The notes: generated from the letters alone by a model not told the origin. A DNA stretch of 19,765 bases from CAMAUF01 sp046152925 (GCA_046152925.1 JBJXFX010000103.1:1-19765); one strand, 5' to 3'; positions 8,001 through 14,591 are shown, numbered from the stretch's first letter. Made by a program: numbers and translations.

Positions 8001-8593
8001 CGGTTCCCGGCGAGGCGGCCTTGAGCGCCGTGCTCGGTCCGGGCGTCGTGCGTGACGGAGGGCGCTTCGAGACGGAGGCCGGGGCCTCTTGGGAGGTGCG
8101 CGAGGCGGACCTCGACGGCGCCCACGGCGACGCGGCGATCGCCGTCCTCATCCGCAGCGGCGAGGGTGTCGCGCCGTCGGTCTGGCTCGGCTCTGTCGCA
8201 GCCCGGTGGGTCATACTCGATGACGCCGGCCTGGCCGCGTACTTCGCCGCGCACCGGAGTGTGCCGCTTTCTTCCTGCGCCCGGCTGCTCGCCGCCAGCC
8301 GCAGCCCGCGCGGCGGCGAGCGCGTCTTGCTGGAGGACGAAGAGGTCGAGTCGCTCCTCGCCGAACTCGCGCCCCTCGTGGGCCCTTCGGACCGCGCCTT
8401 CAACGCCGTCCAGCAACCGGAGGCCTGGGAATTTGAATTCCTCGGGGCCGCGCTCCGTCAATCGAGCGACGACCACCTGTGGCGGCTGACGGTCGCCCGT
8501 TGGGAGGTGCGATTCACGGCTGATCCACCGCAACTCTCGTGGCAGCGCCGCGAGATCTTGAGCGACGCGCTCCTCGCGCGGTACCGCCCCTGA
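7997..8593 (+). CDS. Hypothetical 198-aa protein coupled to the toxin-like gene; candidate immunity or accessory protein
   Basis: Not recognised. The GTG start at 7997 overlaps the upstream stop (GTGA) and has a strong GGAGGAGGG just upstream inside the end of the toxin-like gene, so the two are translationally coupled. No signal peptide or membrane helix is evident. The protein has acidic patches (LLEDEEVESLLAELAP, about 112-127) and seven tryptophans, with a C-terminal half that alternates beta-like segments (AWEFEFLGAAL, LWRLTVARWEVRF). Small acidic soluble proteins directly downstream of toxins are often immunity proteins, but this rests only on position and size. It ends one base before the stop of the convergent MoaD-like gene. 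Confidence 0.8.
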   Translation: MTVPGEAALSAVLGPGVVRDGGRFETEAGASWEVREADLDGAHGDAAIAVLIRSGEGVAPSVWLGSVAARWVILDDAGLAAYFAAHRSVPLSSCARLLAASRSPRGGERVLLEDEEVESLLAELAPLVGPSDRAFNAVQQPEAWEFEFLGAALRQSSDDHLWRLTVARWEVRFTADPPQLSWQRREILSDALLARYRP

Positions 8594-8594
8594 C

Positions 8595-8858
8595 CTAGCC
8601 GCCGGCCAATGCTGGCAGGAAGTGCACCTCGCTGCGGGGCCCCACGCGCTCACGCAGGCCGAAGGTCGAAAGCTCACCGTCGACCGCGACGGCGAGGCCG
8701 GGCATCAGCCGCTCTTCCTCCACGAGGTGCTCGCGGATGCCTGGAAAGCGCTCTTCGAGTCCCGCGATCACGGCGGCGACGGTGGCAGCCTCCAACTCCA
8801 GCCGCCCCGTCCCCTGGGTGAACGGCAGGAGCATCGTCGGGATAAAGACCGTCGCCAT
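8595..8858 (-). CDS. MoaD/ThiS-family ubiquitin-like sulfur-carrier protein
   Basis: 87 aa with the beta-grasp pattern of MoaD/ThiS proteins. It begins ATVFIPTMLLPFTQG, has the helix segment AAVIAGLEERFPGIREHL, and ends in VHFLPALAGG. The C-terminal Gly-Gly is the residue pair that is adenylated and thiocarboxylated in molybdopterin or thiamine synthesis. Its ATG overlaps the stop of the Mo-hydroxylase gene as TGATG, so the two are co-translated. This suggests a sulfur-carrier role in supplying molybdopterin to that enzyme, or a dedicated role with it. The substrate or activating E1-like enzyme is not in the window. The family is fairly certain; the choice between MoaD and another carrier is not. 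Confidence 0.85.
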   Translation of the reverse strand: MATVFIPTMLLPFTQGTGRLELEAATVAAVIAGLEERFPGIREHLVEEERLMPGLAVAVDGELSTFGLRERVGPRSEVHFLPALAGG

Positions 8859-11170
8859 CAGCCGGCCGCCTGCTTGGCAAGGATGGCATCGAGCACCCGG
8901 CCGGGGCTCATCGGGAGCTGCCGGAGGCGCGTCCCGGTCGCCCGGCCCACCGCGTTCGCGATCGCGGCCATGGGCGGCACGATCGGCACCTCGCCGACGC
9001 CCCGCGCGCCATAGGGGTGCCCCGGATTCGGCACCTCGACAAGGATCGTCTCGATCAACGGCACGTCGAGGGTTGTCGGCATGCGGTAGTCCAGGAACGT
9101 CGGGTTCAGCATTCGGCCCGACGGGTCGAACCGGTACTCTTCGTGGAGCGCCCAGCCAACGCCCTGAGCGACGCCGCCCTGGATCTGGCCTTCCACGTAG
9201 CTCGGGTGGATCGCCTTGCCAACGTCCTGGACTGCGGTGTACCGGAGGATCTGGACCTTGCCCGTGTCCGGGTCGACCTCCACATCCACGACGTGCACGG
9301 CAAACGATGGGCCGGCGCCACGTGGCATGACCGCCGCGCGGCCCACGATCGGGCCGCCAGTTTCCATTTGCATGCCCGCCAGCTTCTTGAAAGTCAGTTC
9401 TTTGCCGGCCTCTTTGAGGTTGCTAAAGACGCCGCCCGCGAACGCGACCTCGCCCGCCTCAACACCCCAGTAGGCGGCGGCGCGCGCCGTCATCTGCCGT
9501 TTGATGTCGTTTGCCGCCTCGTAGCAGGCCCAGCCCGTCTTGAAAGTCGCGCTGCTGCCGCCGGTGGTGGAGGTGTACCCGATCGCGTCGGTGTCGCCCA
9601 CGGTCGGGGTGATATCGGCGACGGGGATGCCAAGGACCTCGGCGACGTGCATCGCCGCGGTGGCCCGCGAGCCCCCGATGTCGGGCGAGCCTTCGACCAG
9701 GCTGATCCGGCCATCAGTGTTCACGCTGGCGACGGCGCTGGCCGGCCCGGTGCCGTTCGTCCAAAATCCGGCGGCGACGCCCCGCCCGCGGTTCGCGCCT
9801 ACCAAGGGCGAGCGGTAATGGTCGGAGTCGCGCGCGGCTTCGAGGCACTGGATGAAGCCGATCGGTCCGTAGGCGACGTTGTTCACGCGGCGCGTGCCCT
9901 CGTGGGCGGCATTCCGCATCCGGAACTCGATGGGGTCGAGCCCGAGCTTCTCGGCGAGCTCATCGAGCAGCGTTTCGGAGGCGAAGGCGGCAGCCGGAGA
10001 GCCTGGCGCCCGATAGGCCGAGACCTTGGGGGCGTTAATCAAGACGTCGAGACCTTCGACGCGTTGGTCGGGGATGTCGTAGGGCGCGAACATGCATTGC
10101 GTCCCGGGCGCGACGGGCGAGCCCGGATACGCGCCGGCTTCGAACGCGAGCGTGGCGTCGGCCGCCGTGATCCGCCCATCGTTTCGCACGCCAACCTTCG
10201 CCCGCATGCTCGCCCCCGAAGTCGGCCCCGCGCTTTGGAAGACTTCCGCCCGCTGGAGCTGGATTTTCACGGGCCGCCCCGTCTTGCGTGAGAGGAGTGC
10301 AGCGACCGGCTCAAGGTAGACGAGCGTCTTCGCGCCAAAGCCGCCACCGATCTCCATCGGGATCACGCGGACCTTCGAGGCCGGGAGCTTGAGCAGGCTC
10401 GCCGTAAGGTCGCGCATCGCAAATTGGCCCTGAGAGGAGCACCAAATCGTGAGCGAGCCATCCTGCGCCCACCAGGCCGTCGCCGATTGCGGCTCGATGT
10501 AGCCCTGGTGGACGGCTGAGGTCAGATACTCGCGCTCCAAGACGATATCGGCGGCTTCGAAGCCGTTCGCCGGGTCGCCGGTTTGGAACACAAAGCGGTT
10601 GGCGATATTCGTGTTGTGGCGGCGGTCGCCGTCGCTGCGGAGGCCGCCTGCCCGACGAGTCGCGGTCGCCTCGGGCACGAGGTCCTCGATGATGACCGGG
10701 GCGTTCTCGGCCATCGAATCGGCCGCCGTCATGACCGGCCGGAGCACTTCGTAGTCGACCTTAATCAGCTTCAGGGCTTGCTCGGCGATATGCGGGCTCG
10801 TCGCGGCGACGGCGGCGATGGCGTGGCCCACGTAGCGCGCTTTCTCGTCGGCGAGGCAGTTCTCGCCCATGAACTTGAGGTTATGGAAAGCGTTCTCGGA
10901 TTGATCCACGAGCTTGCCGGAGACGGCCGGCAAGTCCTTCCCGCTGACCGCCGCGAGCACACCCGGCATGGCGAGTGCGCCCGAGAGGTCGATGGACTTG
11001 ATCCGCGCGTGGGCATGGGGAGAGCGAAGGATTTTGCCGTAGAGCATTCCGGGGAGGTTGATGTCGGCGCTATAGCGCGCGCGGCCGGTGACCTTTTCGA
11101 GGCCATCGGGCCGAATGGGCCGCGTCCCGATGACGGAGAACTGGCGTGTGGGTTCAGCGGTCTGGGTCAT
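8858..11170 (-). CDS. Xanthine dehydrogenase-family molybdopterin-binding (large) subunit
   Basis: 770-aa catalytic subunit of a molybdenum hydroxylase of the xanthine dehydrogenase / aldehyde oxidase / CO dehydrogenase superfamily. The N-terminal a/b-hammerhead domain (VTGRARYSADINLPGMLYGK, about 27-46) precedes Mo-cofactor loops GGGFGAK (275-281), SAYRAPGS (384-391), VEGSPDIGGS (492-501), GQIQGGVAQGVGWALHEE (661-678) and GARGVGE (721-727). E727 is the likely catalytic Glu. The active-site loop reads AYRAPGS rather than the AYRCSFR loop of form I CoxL, so it is not a canonical CO dehydrogenase; the substrate cannot be told. The ATG has an AGGAG 8 nt upstream and a TATACT -10 at 11204-11199. 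FAD (CoxM-like) and [2Fe-2S] (CoxS-like) subunits are not adjacent. Confidence 0.93.
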   Translation of the reverse strand: MTQTAEPTRQFSVIGTRPIRPDGLEKVTGRARYSADINLPGMLYGKILRSPHAHARIKSIDLSGALAMPGVLAAVSGKDLPAVSGKLVDQSENAFHNLKFMGENCLADEKARYVGHAIAAVAATSPHIAEQALKLIKVDYEVLRPVMTAADSMAENAPVIIEDLVPEATATRRAGGLRSDGDRRHNTNIANRFVFQTGDPANGFEAADIVLEREYLTSAVHQGYIEPQSATAWWAQDGSLTIWCSSQGQFAMRDLTASLLKLPASKVRVIPMEIGGGFGAKTLVYLEPVAALLSRKTGRPVKIQLQRAEVFQSAGPTSGASMRAKVGVRNDGRITAADATLAFEAGAYPGSPVAPGTQCMFAPYDIPDQRVEGLDVLINAPKVSAYRAPGSPAAAFASETLLDELAEKLGLDPIEFRMRNAAHEGTRRVNNVAYGPIGFIQCLEAARDSDHYRSPLVGANRGRGVAAGFWTNGTGPASAVASVNTDGRISLVEGSPDIGGSRATAAMHVAEVLGIPVADITPTVGDTDAIGYTSTTGGSSATFKTGWACYEAANDIKRQMTARAAAYWGVEAGEVAFAGGVFSNLKEAGKELTFKKLAGMQMETGGPIVGRAAVMPRGAGPSFAVHVVDVEVDPDTGKVQILRYTAVQDVGKAIHPSYVEGQIQGGVAQGVGWALHEEYRFDPSGRMLNPTFLDYRMPTTLDVPLIETILVEVPNPGHPYGARGVGEVPIVPPMAAIANAVGRATGTRLRQLPMSPGRVLDAILAKQAAG

Positions 11171-11198
11171 AGCGCTCGCTCCTGCGGTTGTGCGGCCA

Positions 11199-11204
11199 AG
11201 TATA
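11199..11204 (-). promoter_or_regulatory. Predicted -10 element for the Mo-hydroxylase operon
   Basis: TATACT on the minus strand, 28 nt before the ATG, leaving a short leader that contains AGGAG. It forms one arm of a perfect 8-bp inverted repeat (CAAGTATA 11197-11204 / TATACTTG 11235-11242) whose other arm is the -10 of the divergent hicB promoter. Confidence 0.4.
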
Positions 11205-11234
11205 CCGGGCGAACGGGGGGCGGCGTCGCTGCAC

Positions 11235-11240
11235 TATACT
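11235..11240 (+). promoter_or_regulatory. Predicted -10 element for hicB (leaderless)
   Basis: TATACT followed by 7 nt and the hicB ATG at 11248. There is no Shine-Dalgarno sequence, so transcription would start at or next to the start codon. Mirror image of the divergent Mo-hydroxylase -10. Confidence 0.45.
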
Positions 11241-11247
11241 TGCCGGG

Positions 11248-11687
11248 ATGAGGCTGGCCGACTACACCATCGTTGTCGAACCTGAGGGTGGTCGATGGCT
11301 CGCCTCGGTGCCCTCGCTTTCAGGTTGCCAAGCCCGAGCCACGTCCCCGATGCCGCCCGGCGCCTGCTGTACCAGGCGTTCAACGACATCCGCGAGGCGT
11401 ACGCCGAACGAAGCGAGGTGATGCCTCCCGATGTCCCACCGGCCCTGACGAAATCATCAACGCAGGGTGGAGCGACGCTCGCGTCGTACCGCGTCGAGAT
11501 CCGGCCGGACGACGGCGCGTTCGTCGCGTCGGTCCCGGACTTGCCCGGCTGCCGCGCCGTAGGCGGCACCGCAGAAGAAGCGTGGCTTGAGCTTGACTCC
11601 GTCTTCGAGATGTTCGCGAGCGTACTGACTGAGGACGGGCATCCTCTGCCCCACACCCATCGAGAAGCACTTCCCGTTGCCAGGTAA
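11248..11687 (+). pseudogene. hicB: HicB-family antitoxin, two HicB domains, frameshifted
   Basis: From 11248 the frame reads MRLADYTIVVEPEGGRWLAS, then VPSLSGCQARATS, a HicB N-terminal domain. At the run CCCC (11345-11348) the continuation SPDAARRLLYQAFNDIREAY is found one frame away, as if a single C had been lost; the original frame ends 11419-11421. The second frame continues into another HicB-like unit, SYRVEIRPDDGAFVASVPDL then PGCRAVGGTAEEAWLELDSV, to a TAA at 11685. The locus is thus either one gene with two HicB domains or two adjoining hicB genes; a second start could be ATG 11421. HicB antitoxins neutralise HicA RNases and often bind DNA. A gene caller would report a 130-aa frame from ATG 11295, whose first 18 or so residues are out of frame with the homology. 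A hicA remnant follows. Confidence 0.7.
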
Positions 11688-11889
11688 TGGCGCCGCACTC
11701 CATCGTGCGGCCGAACGTATCGGGTTCGTGTAGCGCCGCAAACAGGGAAGCCACGTCGTCCCCGCTCATTCCGACGGACGCGTTGTCTCAATCCCGTCAC
11801 ACGGCCACGGTGATGTCGCCACGGGCACGTTCTACGCCATCCTGAACGACCTCCAGACTACCGAAGAGCAGTTTCGCCGGCTTCGGTGA
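11671..11889 (+). pseudogene. hicA: HicA-family mRNA interferase remnant with in-frame stop
   Basis: One frame from 11671 reads PLPGNGAALHRAAERIGFV, then a TAG at 11731-11733, then RRKQGSHVVPAHSDGRVVSI and PSHGHGDVATGTFYAILNDL, ending TGA at 11887. This matches the HicA double-stranded-RNA-binding-like fold: an initial LPxxxGxxxxRALxxxGF-type helix, the GSHVV motif with the catalytic His (codon 11752-11754), the HGxGDxATGT loop and a C-terminal helix. No ATG, GTG or TTG start lies in frame ahead of the homology after the TGA at 11626. With the internal stop and missing start the toxin cannot be made normally. It overlaps the hicB end by 17 nt. Together with the hicB frameshift this indicates a decayed type II toxin-antitoxin module. 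Confidence 0.72.
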
Positions 11890-11901
11890 GGCCCTGCGCG
11901 C

Positions 11902-11907
11902 TATCCT
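11902..11907 (+). promoter_or_regulatory. Predicted -10 element for the VOC-family gene (leaderless)
   Basis: TATCCT followed by 7 nt and the ATG at 11915; no Shine-Dalgarno sequence in between. Confidence 0.35.
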
Positions 11908-11914
11908 CCTCGCC

Positions 11915-12439
11915 ATGAAGACCCTCCGTATCTCCCACCCAGCGTTTTCTGGCGCAAACCGCGAGGCGACGATCGCCTTCTATCGTGACACCCTCGCCAT
12001 GCCCATCGTCCTCGAACAGGACAACCTCGACTTTCACAGCGAGGACCACTTCTTCTTCCACGTCGGCGAGGGCAATTTCATCGCCTACTTTCTCCCGAAG
12101 CCCGGGGTCGACCCCGCCACGTACGAGACAGCCCGCTCCGGCTCCGGCTGGATGGACCACCTCGCGATCGACGTCGACGCCGGTTCGCTGTCCGGCTGGT
12201 GCGACCGCCTCCAGGCAGCTGGCATCCCCTACGAAGGCCCGGTCGACCGCGGCTACGAGCGCTCTATCTACTTCAAGGATCCCAACGGCGTGACCCTCGA
12301 ACTGCTCGAATGGATGACGACGCCAGCTGACCCAAGCGCGTACGCCGCCGTTATCGCCCGCGCGAACGCGCTGCGCCGCGGCCGTGGGGCGCCCTTCGTC
12401 GAAGACGAGGACATCCGCGTTGCTACCACCGGAGTGTAA
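11915..12439 (+). CDS. VOC-family (glyoxalase / ring-cleavage dioxygenase fold) protein
   Basis: 174 aa with the vicinal-oxygen-chelate fold as two beta-alpha-beta-beta-beta modules. Module one begins ISHPAFSGANREATIAFYRD; module two contains MDHLAIDVDAG and ends YFKDPNGVTLELLEW. Likely metal ligands are H8, H82 and E129, the usual His/His/Glu set. Members include glyoxalase I, extradiol dioxygenases, fosfomycin-type resistance enzymes and epimerases; nothing here identifies the substrate. The ATG is preceded by a -10-like TATCCT at 7 nt. It lies directly after the hicA remnant and 109 nt before nadA, whose own promoter and operators sit in that gap, so it is probably a separate transcript. 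Confidence 0.88.
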   Translation: MKTLRISHPAFSGANREATIAFYRDTLAMPIVLEQDNLDFHSEDHFFFHVGEGNFIAYFLPKPGVDPATYETARSGSGWMDHLAIDVDAGSLSGWCDRLQAAGIPYEGPVDRGYERSIYFKDPNGVTLELLEWMTTPADPSAYAAVIARANALRRGRGAPFVEDEDIRVATTGV

Positions 12440-12451
12440 ACGAATTGCGAT

Positions 12452-12482
12452 CCGACTTCGTGTCACCTTGACACGAAGTCGG
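12452..12482. promoter_or_regulatory. Operator-like palindrome 1 upstream of nadA
   Basis: Perfect 14-bp arms CCGACTTCGTGTCA and TGACACGAAGTCGG separated by CCT. The right arm overlaps a consensus -35 box TTGACA (12468-12473). The GTGTCA-N3-TGACAC core is the same as in palindrome 2, centred 54 bp downstream. The position before nadA suggests a binding site for a dimeric repressor responding to NAD status. NiaR-, NrtR- or NadQ-type regulators are candidates, but the motif cannot be assigned to one from the sequence alone. Confidence 0.75.
12468..12473 (+). promoter_or_regulatory. Predicted -35 element of the nadA promoter
   Basis: Consensus TTGACA inside the right half of palindrome 1. The matching -10 is weak: CAGAGT at 12492-12497 with an 18-bp spacer is the best fit. 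Repressor binding to palindrome 1 would occlude this box. Confidence 0.4.
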
Positions 12483-12508
12483 CCGGCATGGCAGAGTACG
12501 GGTATCGG

Positions 12509-12533
12509 ACTTAGTGTCACAGTGACACTAAGT
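12509..12533. promoter_or_regulatory. Operator-like palindrome 2 upstream of nadA
   Basis: Perfect 12-bp arms ACTTAGTGTCAC and GTGACACTAAGT around a single A. It shares the core GTGTCA-N3-TGACAC and the flanking GACTT/AAGT with palindrome 1. It lies in the predicted 5' untranslated region, ending one base before the TGGGAGG ribosome-binding site of nadA, so a bound protein, or the RNA hairpin itself, could also affect translation. Confidence 0.75.
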
Positions 12534-12548
12534 TGGGAGGTACCCGAG

Positions 12549-13778
12549 ATGGCAACCGTGACGCGCCCGCGCCCTTCCACCAATGCCAGTAAGCAAGACG
12601 AGCTGCTGGCGCTGTACAGCGATCCGGACACCTGCCCGACGGACGCACTCAAGCCAGTCCCGCTGATCGAGGAGAAGGCGTTCGTCGCCTGGCAGAAGGA
12701 GATCCCGCGCGAGTATCTCCATCTCGCCCCAGAAGAGCTCGACCGCCGGATCCGGGCTGCACGCGCCTACCTCGGCAGCAAGCTGGTCATCCTCGGCCAC
12801 CACTACCAGCGGGACGAGGTCATCCAGTACGCCGACTTCACGGGCGACAGTTTCAAGCTCGCCCAACACGCGGCAGCGCAGAAGGAGGCCGAATACGTCC
12901 TCTTCTGCGGCGTCCACTTCATGGCCGAGTCGGCCGACATCCTCACGCCAGAAAGCGTCCGCGTGATGCTCCCGAACATGGCCGCAGGCTGCTCGATGGC
13001 CGATATGGCCGCGCCAGACGATGTCTACGCCGCCTGGGACGAGATTGCGGAAGCGCTTGGGGACGGCGCCAAGGTTGTGCCCGTCACCTATATGAACAGC
13101 GCGGCGAGCCTGAAGGCGTTCGTCGGCGAGCGCGGCGGCCTCGTCTGCACCTCGTCGAACGCCCGCAAGGCGCTCGAATGGGCCTTCGAACAGGGCGACA
13201 AGGTGCTCTTCTTCCCGGACCAGCACCTCGGCCGCAACACCGGCTACGACATGGGCATCCCGCTCGACCAGATGGTCCTCTGGAACTGGCACCTGCCGAA
13301 CGGCGGCGTCACGGTCGAACAGCTCGAACGGGCGAAGATCATCCTGTGGCAGGGCCACTGCAGTACGCATCAACGCTTCAGCGTCGGCCAGATCGAAAAG
13401 GCCCGTCGCGAACACCCCGGCGTCAACGTCATCGTGCACCCGGAGTGCCGCTGGGAAGTCGTCCAGGCCGCCGACGACAACGGCTCGACCGAGAAGATCA
13501 TCAAGACCGTCGCTGCTGCCGCGCCGGGCACGACCTGGGCAGTGGGGACCGAGATCAACCTGGTCAACCGCCTCGCCCACGAGAATCCCGACAAGACTGT
13601 GTTCTGCCTCGACCCGGTGGTGTGCCCGTGCAGCACGATGTACCGCATCCATCCGGCCTACATCGCCTGGGTGCTTGAGGGCCTCATCGCCGGCCATGTG
13701 GTCAACGAGATCAAGGTCGACGAAGCCACGCGCAAGTGGTCGCTGGTGGCGTTGGAGCGGATGCTCGCGATCAAGTGA
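12549..13778 (+). CDS. nadA: Quinolinate synthase NadA
   Basis: NadA condenses iminoaspartate (from NadB) with dihydroxyacetone phosphate to give quinolinate, the precursor of NAD, using an oxygen-sensitive [4Fe-4S] cluster. The 409-aa product carries the family blocks LVILGHHYQRDEVIQYADF (79-97), CGVHFMAESADILTP (120-134), YMNSAASLKA (181-190), VCTSSNARKAL (199-209), FPDQHLGRNTGYD (222-234), GHCSTHQRFS (269-278) and HPECRWEV (297-304). Cluster ligands are C120, C200 and one Cys of VVCPCSTM (C359 or C361). The start at 12549 is chosen for its GGGAGG at 8 nt. The open frame continues upstream to 12384 but runs through the palindromes. No nadB or nadC is adjacent. Two perfect palindromes flank the promoter, implying transcriptional control. 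Confidence 0.97.
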   Translation: MATVTRPRPSTNASKQDELLALYSDPDTCPTDALKPVPLIEEKAFVAWQKEIPREYLHLAPEELDRRIRAARAYLGSKLVILGHHYQRDEVIQYADFTGDSFKLAQHAAAQKEAEYVLFCGVHFMAESADILTPESVRVMLPNMAAGCSMADMAAPDDVYAAWDEIAEALGDGAKVVPVTYMNSAASLKAFVGERGGLVCTSSNARKALEWAFEQGDKVLFFPDQHLGRNTGYDMGIPLDQMVLWNWHLPNGGVTVEQLERAKIILWQGHCSTHQRFSVGQIEKARREHPGVNVIVHPECRWEVVQAADDNGSTEKIIKTVAAAAPGTTWAVGTEINLVNRLAHENPDKTVFCLDPVVCPCSTMYRIHPAYIAWVLEGLIAGHVVNEIKVDEATRKWSLVALERMLAIK

Positions 13779-13868
13779 GCGACGGAACCTTCGACCACAT
13801 CTGGCGCATCCGGACGTAAACTCGGGGAGCGGCACGGCCAACCCTGTCGCGTCTTCGCCCGCGCCCGG

Positions 13869-13982
13869 ATGAACTCGATCGGCGTCGAGTTCGAGGACGG
13901 CGAGCGCGTCGTCACGAGCCGTGGGTCTGTGCGGCAGTCAATTCCCCGAGCCGAAGCCCGCGTACTTCTGACGCCGATGTGA
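13869..13982 (+). CDS. Possible small ORF (37 aa), uncertain
   Basis: An ATG at 13869 begins MNSIGVEFEDGERVVTSRGS, ending at TGA 13980. The same frame upstream reads ERHGQPCRVFARAR without a start codon from about 13827. The composition looks protein-like (GVEFEDGERVVTSR has the beta-strand/turn pattern of a small SH3-like barrel), so it may be a truncated or leaderless small gene; a TAAACT hexamer lies at 13817-13822. It overlaps the convergent LON-domain gene by 45 nt. Function not recognised. The rest of 13779-13937 holds nothing else I can support, and no clear terminator after nadA. Confidence 0.25.
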   Translation: MNSIGVEFEDGERVVTSRGSVRQSIPRAEARVLLTPM

Positions 13983-14591
13983 TTGCGCGTCGGCGCTAAT
14001 GCGCGTCAGGAGGTCGTCCACGACCTCCGCCAGCAGCGCCACCCGGTCGGCCGCTGACTCCGCCTCCAGTAATCGCTGCTTCGTCGCTTCGTCCGCTTGG
14101 ATCCATGGGGCGAGGAAGTTCACCAGGTTGTGTGGCTTCTCGGGGAGCTTGAGGCCTCGCGCCCACTGGTCGGTCAACGACAGGGCGAGCCGGAAGTAGG
14201 CGGGGAAGGTCGCCCGCACCGTCTCCAGCGCGCTCTCGAGCTTCCGGTCGTGATCCCAGTACTGGTCATCGAGCAGTTCGACTTCGCCGTACGGGTACGG
14301 CCGCGGCGACAACATCCGTTTGAGGCGAAAGCGGCGCGCCCCTTTCGCCGAGAGCACAAACCGGCCGTTGGGCAACTCGCGCCATTCGTGGATCACGGCG
14401 GTTGTCCCGATGCCGTGCGGGATGGCGCCGCCGCCGACCTCGGCTCCTTCCCGGATGAGCAGCACGCCGAAGGTCTTGTCCCCGGCCAGCAACTCACGGG
14501 TCATGGTCTTATAGCGCTCCTCGAAGATCTGGAGCGGCAGGTCCATCCCCGGGAAGAGGACGGTGCGCAGCGGGAAGAGCGGGAGCTCCAC
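13938..14591 (-). CDS. LON peptidase substrate-binding (N-terminal) domain protein
   Basis: 217-aa stand-alone LON N-domain protein without the AAA or peptidase parts of Lon. It opens ELPLFPLRTVLFPGMDLPL, then QIFEERYKTM, the conserved beginning of the domain. GIGTTAVIHEWRELPNGRF (about 61-79) and GARRFRLKR follow, and the C-terminal half is a helical bundle (AESAADRVALLAEVVDDLL). Such proteins are widespread and thought to bind unfolded or partner proteins; the exact role is unknown. The start is GTG at 14591 with GGGGA about 8 nt upstream and a possible -10 CATAAT further up. It lies 89 nt downstream of sucC in the same direction. A CCGGCGG/CCGCCGG inverted repeat (14639-14645 / 14674-14680) in the gap might end the sucC transcript. 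Confidence 0.9.
   Translation of the reverse strand: MELPLFPLRTVLFPGMDLPLQIFEERYKTMTRELLAGDKTFGVLLIREGAEVGGGAIPHGIGTTAVIHEWRELPNGRFVLSAKGARRFRLKRMLSPRPYPYGEVELLDDQYWDHDRKLESALETVRATFPAYFRLALSLTDQWARGLKLPEKPHNLVNFLAPWIQADEATKQRLLEAESAADRVALLAEVVDDLLTRISADAQSHRRQKYAGFGSGN

Noticed and set aside
9017..10291. 424-codon plus-strand frame
   Set aside because: Antisense to the Mo-hydroxylase gene; no motifs.
8858..11170. Form I CO dehydrogenase large subunit (CoxL)
   Set aside because: The active-site loop reads AYRAPGS, not AYRCSFR, and CoxM/CoxS genes are absent, so a CO-oxidising role is not supported.
11295..11687. Intact 130-aa ORF starting at ATG 11295
   Set aside because: Its first 18 or so residues do not look like HicB, while the frame from 11248 does. 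I treat the ORF as the downstream part of a frameshifted gene rather than an independent gene.
12528..13841. 437-codon minus-strand frame
   Set aside because: Antisense to nadA, which is certain.
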